Shown one piece after another: positions 58,101 through 64,000 of a stretch of 64,000 bases of DNA (the stretch's first letter is position 1; each line of letters opens with the position of its first letter). Location of the stretch: NCBI GenBank assembly GCA_012845835.1, contig JABAKD010000014.1:12028744-12092743 (forward strand), in the 5' to 3' direction. The notes under the pieces are model-generated. The model had not been told where the DNA came from. It saw only the letters and a list, made by a program, of their open reading frames with translations, and ran no database searches. The stretch comes from Undaria pinnatifida (taxonomy: Eukaryota; Sar; Phaeophyceae; Laminariales; Alariaceae). The position numbers and the translations under genes were made by a program.

Positions 58101-60828
58101 TCTTGGTAACAACGTGTGGTGGAAACCGAAGAAATGCCGCCTCACACTCCTTCAAGGACGCCCCCTCCACGCCTTCGCCCAGGACTAGAACAAATTCCAC
58201 CATTCTGCCGGAGTTGTACACCCTAGTGCGCCTTTAATAATTAGTTGTATTAAGATCTTTTTCGCAACATCATTTCGCAGACCCATAACGACCCCTCTGC
58301 CAATCTTGGTAACAACGTGTGGTGGAAACCGAAGAAATGCCGCCTCACACTCCTTCAAGGACGCCCCCTCCACGCCTTCGCCCAGGACTAGAACAAATTC
58401 CACCATTCTGCCGGTGTTGTACACCCTAGTGCGCCTTTAATAATTTGTTGTGTTAAGATCGTTTTTGCAGCAACATCCCTCAGACCCATAACGACCCCTC
58501 TGCCAAATCTTGGTAACAACGTGTGGTGGAAACCGAAGAAATGCCGCCTCACACTCCTTCAAGGACGCCCCCTCCACGCCTTCACCCAGGACACGAACAT
58601 ATACCACCAATCTGCCGGTGTTGTACACCCTAGTGCGCCTTTAATAATTAGTTGTATTAAGATCTTTTTTGCAACAACATCTCTCCGATCCATAACGACC
58701 CCTCTGCCAAATCTTGGTAACAACGTGTGGTGGAAACCGAAGAAATGCCGCCTCACACTCCTTCAAGGACGCCCCCTCCACGCCTTCGCCCAGGACTAGA
58801 ACAAATTCCACCATTCTGCCTGAGTTGTACACCCTAGTGCGCCTTTAATAATCAGTTGTGTCAAGATCATTTTTGCAACAACATCCCTCAGACCCATAAC
58901 GACCCCTCTGATAAATCTTGGTAACAACGTGTGTTGGAAACCGAAGAAATGCCGCCTCACACTCCTTCAAGGACGCCCCCTCCACGCCTTCGCCCAGGAC
59001 TAGAACAAATTCCACCATTCTGCCGGAGTTGTACACCCTAGTGCGCCTTTAATAATTAGTTGTGTTAAGATTTTTTTTCGCAACACTATCCCTCAGACCC
59101 AACACGATCCCTCTGCCAAATCTTGGTAACAACGTGTGGTTGAAACCGAAGAAATGCCGCCTCACACTCGTTCAAGGACGCCCCCTCCGCGCCTTCGCCC
59201 AGGACCCGACCAAATACCACCATTCTGCCGGTGTTGTACACCCTAGTGCGCCTTTAATAACTAATTGTGTTAAGATCATTTTTGCAACACTATCCCTCAG
59301 ACCCATAACGACCCCTCTGCCAAATCTTGGTAACAACGTGTGGTGGAAACCGAAGAAATGCCGCCTCACACTCCTTCAAGGACGCCCCCTCCACGCCTTC
59401 GCCCAGGACTAGAACAAATTCCACCATTCTGCCGGAGTTGTACACCCTAGTGCGCCTTCAAAAATTAGTTGTGTTAAGATCTTTTTTGCAACAACATCCC
59501 CCAGACCCATAACGACCCCTTTGTCAAATCTTGCTAACAACGTGTGGTGGAAACCGAAGAAATGCCGCCACACACTCCTTCAAGGACGCCCCCTTCACGC
59601 CCTCGCCCAGGACCCGAACAAATTCCACCATTCTGCCGGTGTTGTACACCCTAGTGCGCCTTTAATAATTAGTTGTGTTAAGATCTTTTTTGCAACAACA
59701 TCCCCCAGACCCATAACGACCCCTTTGTCAAATCTTGGTAACAACGTGTGGTGGAAACCGAAGAAATGCCGCCACACACTCCTTCAAGGACGCTCCCTTC
59801 ACGCCCTCGCCCAGGACCCGAACAAATTCCACCATTCTGCCGGTGTTGTACACCCTAGGGCGCCTTTAATAATTAGTTGTGTTAAGATCTTTTTTGCAAC
59901 AACATCCCCCAGACCCATAACAATCCCTTTGTCAAATCTTGTTAACAACGTGTGGTGGAAACCGAAGAAATGCCGCCACACACTCCTTCAAGGACGCCCT
60001 CTTCACGCCCTCGCCCAGGACCCGAACAAATTCCACCATTCTGCCGGTGTTGTACACCCTAGTGCGCCTTTAATAATTAGTTGTGTTAAGATCTTTTTTG
60101 CAACAACATCCCCCAGACCCATAACGACCCCGTTGTCAAATCTTGGTAACAACGTGTGATGGAAACCGAAGAAATGCCGCCACACACTCCTTCAAAGACG
60201 CCCCCTTCACGCCCTCGCCCAGGACCCGAACAAATTCCACGATTCTGCCGGTGTTGTACACCCTAGTGCGCCTTTAATAATTAGTTGTGTTAAGATCTTT
60301 TTTGCAACAACATCCCCCAGACCCATAACGACCCCTTTGTCAAATCTTGGTAACAACGTGTGGTGGAAACCGAAGAAATGCCGCGACACACTCCTTCAAG
60401 GACGCCCCCTTCACGCCCTCGCCCAGGACCCGAACAAATTCCACCATTCTGCCGGTGTTGTACACCCTAGTGCGCCTTTAATAATTAGTTGTGTTAAGAT
60501 CTTTTTTGCAACAACATCCCCCAGACCCATAACGACCCCTTTGTCAAATCTTGGTACCAACGTGTATTGGAAACCGAAGAAATGCCGCCACACACTCCTT
60601 CAAGGACGCCCTCTTCACGCCCTCGCCCAGGACCCGAACAAATTCCACCATTCTGCCGGTGTTGTACACCCTAGTGCGCCTTTATTAATTAGTTGTGTTA
60701 AGATCTTTTTTGCAACAACATCCCCCAGACCCATAACGACCCCTTTGTCAAATCTTGGTAACAACTTGTGGTGGAAACCGAAGAAATGCCGCCAGACACT
60801 CCCTCAAGGACGCCCCCTTCACGCCCTC
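55151..60828. repeat. 204-bp satellite array, about 28 monomers
   Basis: Each monomer runs from TTGTACACCCTAGTGCGCCT through AATAATTAGTTGTGTTAAGATC, CCTCAGACCCATAACGACCC, AACAACGTGTGGTGGAAACC, GAAGAAATGCCGCC and CAAGGACGCCC to CCACCATTCTGCCGG. The period is 204 bp with rare indels (extra bases near 56549, one missing base near 58305). The first monomer is the most diverged. The last seven (about 59510-60828) form a subfamily with CCTTTGTCAAATC, CCACACACTCC and CGCCCTCGCCCAGG. Because 204 is a multiple of 3, ORFs repeat through monomers on both strands; I do not regard these as genes. Confidence 0.95.
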
Positions 60829-60922
60829 TTAGGGTTAGGGTTAGGGTTAGGGTTAGGGTTAGGGTTAGGGTTAGGGTTAGGGTTAGGGTTAGGGTTAGGG
60901 TTAGGGTTAGGGTTAGGGTTAT
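60829..60922 (+). repeat. Interstitial TTAGGG array right of the satellite
   Basis: About 15 perfect TTAGGG units begin abruptly within a satellite monomer (ACGCCCTC|TTAGGG) and run directly into the first 606-bp unit (...GGGTTATAGTGCCGC). Same orientation as the array at 55048-55150. Confidence 0.95.
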
Positions 60923-63900
60923 AGTGCCGCTCCGGGCGATGTGGGAATCGGGTGACGTCATGCCTAGCACCAAAAAAAAATTCAGCTCCTTAGCTAAGTC
61001 TGGGTCACCGGCAGTGGTTAGGATTTTGATTCTTTCGCGAGTTAGGGTTAGATGAAAAGAGACTATATTTCCGCTAGCGGAACTTGGGCCAATGGTTGGG
61101 ATCCACACTAAAACCAAGTGAAATTTTTCATGGAAAAAAAATCTTGAGGAATGGCTTATTTTGACATGTTATGCTTGGATTCAAGTTTTTGTGTTACACA
61201 CTAATTTCAAGTAATTTATGTTCCACACTAAAACCTAGTCAAAATTTTATTAAGGAAATTTTTAGTGAAAACCTTCATTTTGAATGATTTGCTTAGATTT
61301 CAATTTTGAGGTTTTACACTAATTTCAAGTAATTTGGGAACCACACTAAAACCAAGTCAAAATGTAGATGAAATTGCTGTGTGGACGTCTTATTTTTGAG
61401 TGTTATGGGTTAGGGTTAGGGTTAGGGTTAGGGTTAGGGTTAGAAAAAGGCTGACTGTCTTGTTTGGGGCACGCGCAAACACAATTTCGCAGTTTTTGGC
61501 GTATTTTCTTATTTGGATCGACGGTTATAGTGCCGCTCCGGGCGATGTGGGAATCGGGTGACGTCATGCCTAGCACCAAAAAAAAATTCAGCTCCTTAGC
61601 TAAGTCTGGGTCACCGGCAGTGGTTAGGATTTTGATTCTTTCGCGAGTTAGGGTTAGATGAAAAGAGACTATATTTCCGCTAGCGGAACTTGGGCCAATG
61701 GTTGGGATCCACACTAAAACCAAGTGAAATTTTTCATGGAAAAAAAATCTTGAGGAATGGCTTATTTTGACATGTTATGCTTGGATTCAAGTTTTTGTGT
61801 TACACACTAATTTCAAGTAATTTATGTTCCACACTAAAACCTAGTCAAAATTTTATTAAGGAAATTTTTAGTGAAAACCTTCATTTTGAATGATTTGCTT
61901 AGATATCAATTTTGAGGTTTTACACTAATTTCAAGTAATTTGGGAACCACACTAAAACCAAGTCAAAATGTAGATGAAATTGCTGTGTGGACGTCTTATT
62001 TTTGAGTGTTATGGGTTAGGGTTAGGGTTAGGGTTAGGGTTAGGGTTAGAAAAAGGCTGACTGTCTTGTTTGGGGCACGCGCAAACACAATTTCGCAGTT
62101 TTTGGCGTATTTTCTTATTTGGATCGACGGTTATAGTGCCGCTCCGGGCGATGTGGGAATCGGGTGACGTCATGCCTAGCACCAAAAAAAAATTCAGCTC
62201 CTTAGCTAAGTCTGGGTCACCGGCAGTGGTTAGGATTTTGATTCTTTCGCGAGTTAGGGTTAGATGAAAAGAGACTATATTTCCGCTAGCGGAACTTGGG
62301 CCAATGGTTGGGATCCACACTAAAACCAAGTGAAATTTTTCATGGAAAAAAAATCTTGAGGAATGGCTTATTTTGACATGTTATGCTTGGATTCAAGTTT
62401 TTGTGTTACACACTAATTTCAAGTAATTTATGTTCCACACTAAAACCTAGTTAAAATTTTATTAAGGAAATTTTTAGTGAAAACCTTCATTTTGAATGAT
62501 TTGCTTAGATTTCAATTTTGAGGTTTTACACTAATTTCAAGTAATTTGGGAACCACACTAAAACCAAGTCAAAATGTAGATGAAATTGCTGTGTGGACGT
62601 CTTATTTTTGAGTGTTATGGGTTAGGGTTAGGGTTAGGGTTAGGGTTAGGGTTAGAAAAAGGCTGACTGTCTTGTTTGGGGCACGCGCAAACACAATTTC
62701 GCAGTTTTTGGCGTATTTTCTTATTTGGATCGACGGTTATAGTGCCGCTCCGGGCGATGTGGGAATCGGGTGACGTCATGCCTAGCACCAAAAAAAAATT
62801 CAGCTCCTTAGCTAAGTCTGGGTCACCGGCAGTGGTTAGGATTTTGATTCTTTCGCGAGTTAGGGTTAGATGAAAAGAGACTATATTTCCGCTAGCGGAA
62901 CTTGGGCCAATGGTTGGGATCCACACTAAAACCAAGTGAAATTTTTCATGGAAAAAAAATCTTGAGGAATGGCTTATTTTGACATGTTATGCTTGGATTC
63001 AAGTTTTTGTGTTACACACTAATTTCAAGTAATTTATGTTCCACACTAAAACCTAGTCAAAATTTTATTAAGGAAATTTTTAGTGAAAACCTTCATTTTG
63101 AATGATTTGCTTAGATTTCAATTTTGAGGTTTTACACTAATTTCAAGTAATTTGGGAACCACACTAAAACCAAGTCAAAATGTAGATGAAATTGCTGTGT
63201 GGACGTCTTATTTTTGAGTGTTATGGGTTAGGGTTAGGGTTAGGGTTAGGGTTAGGGTTAGAAAAAGGCTGACTGTCTTGTTTGGGGCACGCGCAAACAC
63301 AATTTCGCAGTTTTGGGCGTATTTTCTTATTTGGATCGACGGTTATAGTGCCGCTCCGGGCGATGTGGGAATCGGGTGACGTCATGCCTAGCACCAAAAA
63401 AAAATTCAGCTCCTTAGCTAAGTCTGGGTCACCGGCAGTGGTTAGGATTTTGATTCTTTCGCGAGTTAGGGTTAGATGAAAAGAGACTATATTTCCGCTA
63501 GCGGAACTTGGGCCAATGGTTGGGATCCACACTAAAACCAAGTGAAATTTTTCATGGAAAAAAAATCTTGAGGAATGGCTTATTTTGACATGTTATGCTT
63601 GGATTCAAGTTTTTGTGTTACACACTAATTTCAAGTAATTTATGTTCCACACTAAAACCTAGTCAAAATTTTATTAAGGAAATTTTTAGTGAAAACCTTC
63701 ATTTTGAATGATTTGCTTAGATTTCAATTTTGAGGTTTTACACTAATTTCAAGTAATTTGGGAACCACACTAAAACCAAGTCAAAATGTAGATGAAATTG
63801 CTGTGTGGACGTCTTATTTTTGAGTGTTATGGGTTAGGGTTAGGGTTAGGGTTAGGGTTAGGGTTAGAAAAAGGCTGACTGTCTTGTTTGGGGCACGCGC

Positions 63901-64000
63901 AAACACAATTTCGCAGTTTTTGGCGTATTTTCTTATTTGGATCGACGGTTATAGTGCCGCTCCGGGCGATGTGGGAATCGGGTGACGTCATGCCTAGCAC
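60921..64000. repeat. 606-bp macrosatellite, at least five tandem units, continues past the window
   Basis: ATAGTGCCGCTCCGGGCGAT recurs at 60921, 61527, 62133, 62739, 63345 and 63951, an exact 606-bp period. Units differ at only a few positions (for example TTTCAA/TATCAA near 61905, GTCAAAA/GTTAAAA near 62450). Each unit holds a TGACGTCA palindrome, a 14-bp palindrome TTCCGCTAGCGGAA, three ~120-bp subrepeats starting CCACACTAAAACC (61103, 61223, 61341 in the first), and a six-unit TTAGGG array followed by an ~85-bp spacer. The first unit lacks a spacer before it and is joined straight to the long TTAGGG array. The 106- and 65-codon ORFs recur only because the unit does. Confidence 0.97.
61406..61443 (+). 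repeat. Short TTAGGG array inside each 606-bp unit (first instance)
   Basis: Six TTAGGG units follow TTTTGAGTGTTATGGG. The same short array is at about 62012, 62618, 63224 and 63830. A second, two-unit TTAGGG stretch (GCGAGTTAGGGTTAGATG) lies upstream in each unit. Confidence 0.95.

Noticed and set aside
55151-60828. CRISPR array
   Set aside because: Direct repeats are 204 bp and contiguous with no short repeats separated by unique spacers. The context is eukaryotic satellite.
60921-64000. Recurring 106- and 65-codon ORFs as a gene family
   Set aside because: They recur only with the 606-bp unit, read TTAGGG as Asn-Pro runs or Arg-Val runs at their ends, and show no protein-like motif.
63840-64000. 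Actual chromosome terminus at the window end
   Set aside because: The window stops within a 606-bp unit and the TTAGGG array there has only about six units, so the terminus is not reached.

Overview
The window is nuclear DNA of a eukaryote. It has a spliced gene with GT..AG introns of about 0.4-1.6 kb, long TTAGGG arrays, a DIRS-type (tyrosine-recombinase) retrotransposon, a PIF/Harbinger-like fragment, several inverted-repeat elements and large satellites. There are no operons, ribosome-binding sites or prokaryotic genes. TTAGGG (not TTTAGGG) and the long introns would fit a stramenopile alga such as a brown alga, but that is inference; nothing here names the species. All TTAGGG arrays that are long read 5'->3' to the right, as expected if the chromosome end lies to the right of the window.

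Layout. 1-13 kb is a mosaic of one dispersed G/C-tract-rich repeat family in both orientations. It contains a 3.4-kb terminal-inverted-repeat (TIR) element with a 7-bp target duplication (1584-5008) and a 989-bp pogo/Tc1-mariner-like element (8558-9546). The uninterrupted target of the second survives at 27.65-28.79 kb. 13.4-17.8 kb is purine-rich degenerate tandem DNA, 17.8-24.3 kb is G/T-rich on the + strand with minisatellites, and 24.3-27 kb is AT-richer with a degenerate ~70-bp tandem array. 27-28.8 kb repeats the left-end families. 28.9-37.3 kb is mostly low-copy sequence with short protein-like ORFs that I do not recognise, plus small repeats.

37.3-43.7 kb (minus strand) holds the only host-type gene I can support: an MFS transporter with six recognisable exons that join in frame from TM5 to the stop codon. 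Its first transmembrane segments were not found, and two introns carry repeat insertions. A Harbinger-type exon follows at 44.0-44.4 kb (+). Then come a foldback structure with about four repeat units in each arm (44.94-46.92 kb), minisatellites, and a degenerate DIRS-like retrotransposon (49.9-54.4 kb: gag with a CCCH finger, reverse transcriptase, RNase H, tyrosine recombinase). This retrotransposon lies between two direct 295-bp repeats.

The last 9 kb is layered subtelomere-like DNA: (TTAGGG)n, about 28 copies of a 204-bp satellite, (TTAGGG)n again, then at least five near-identical 606-bp units. Each 606-bp unit carries its own short TTAGGG array. This region and the nested, target-duplication-proven insertions on the left are the most informative parts of the window.
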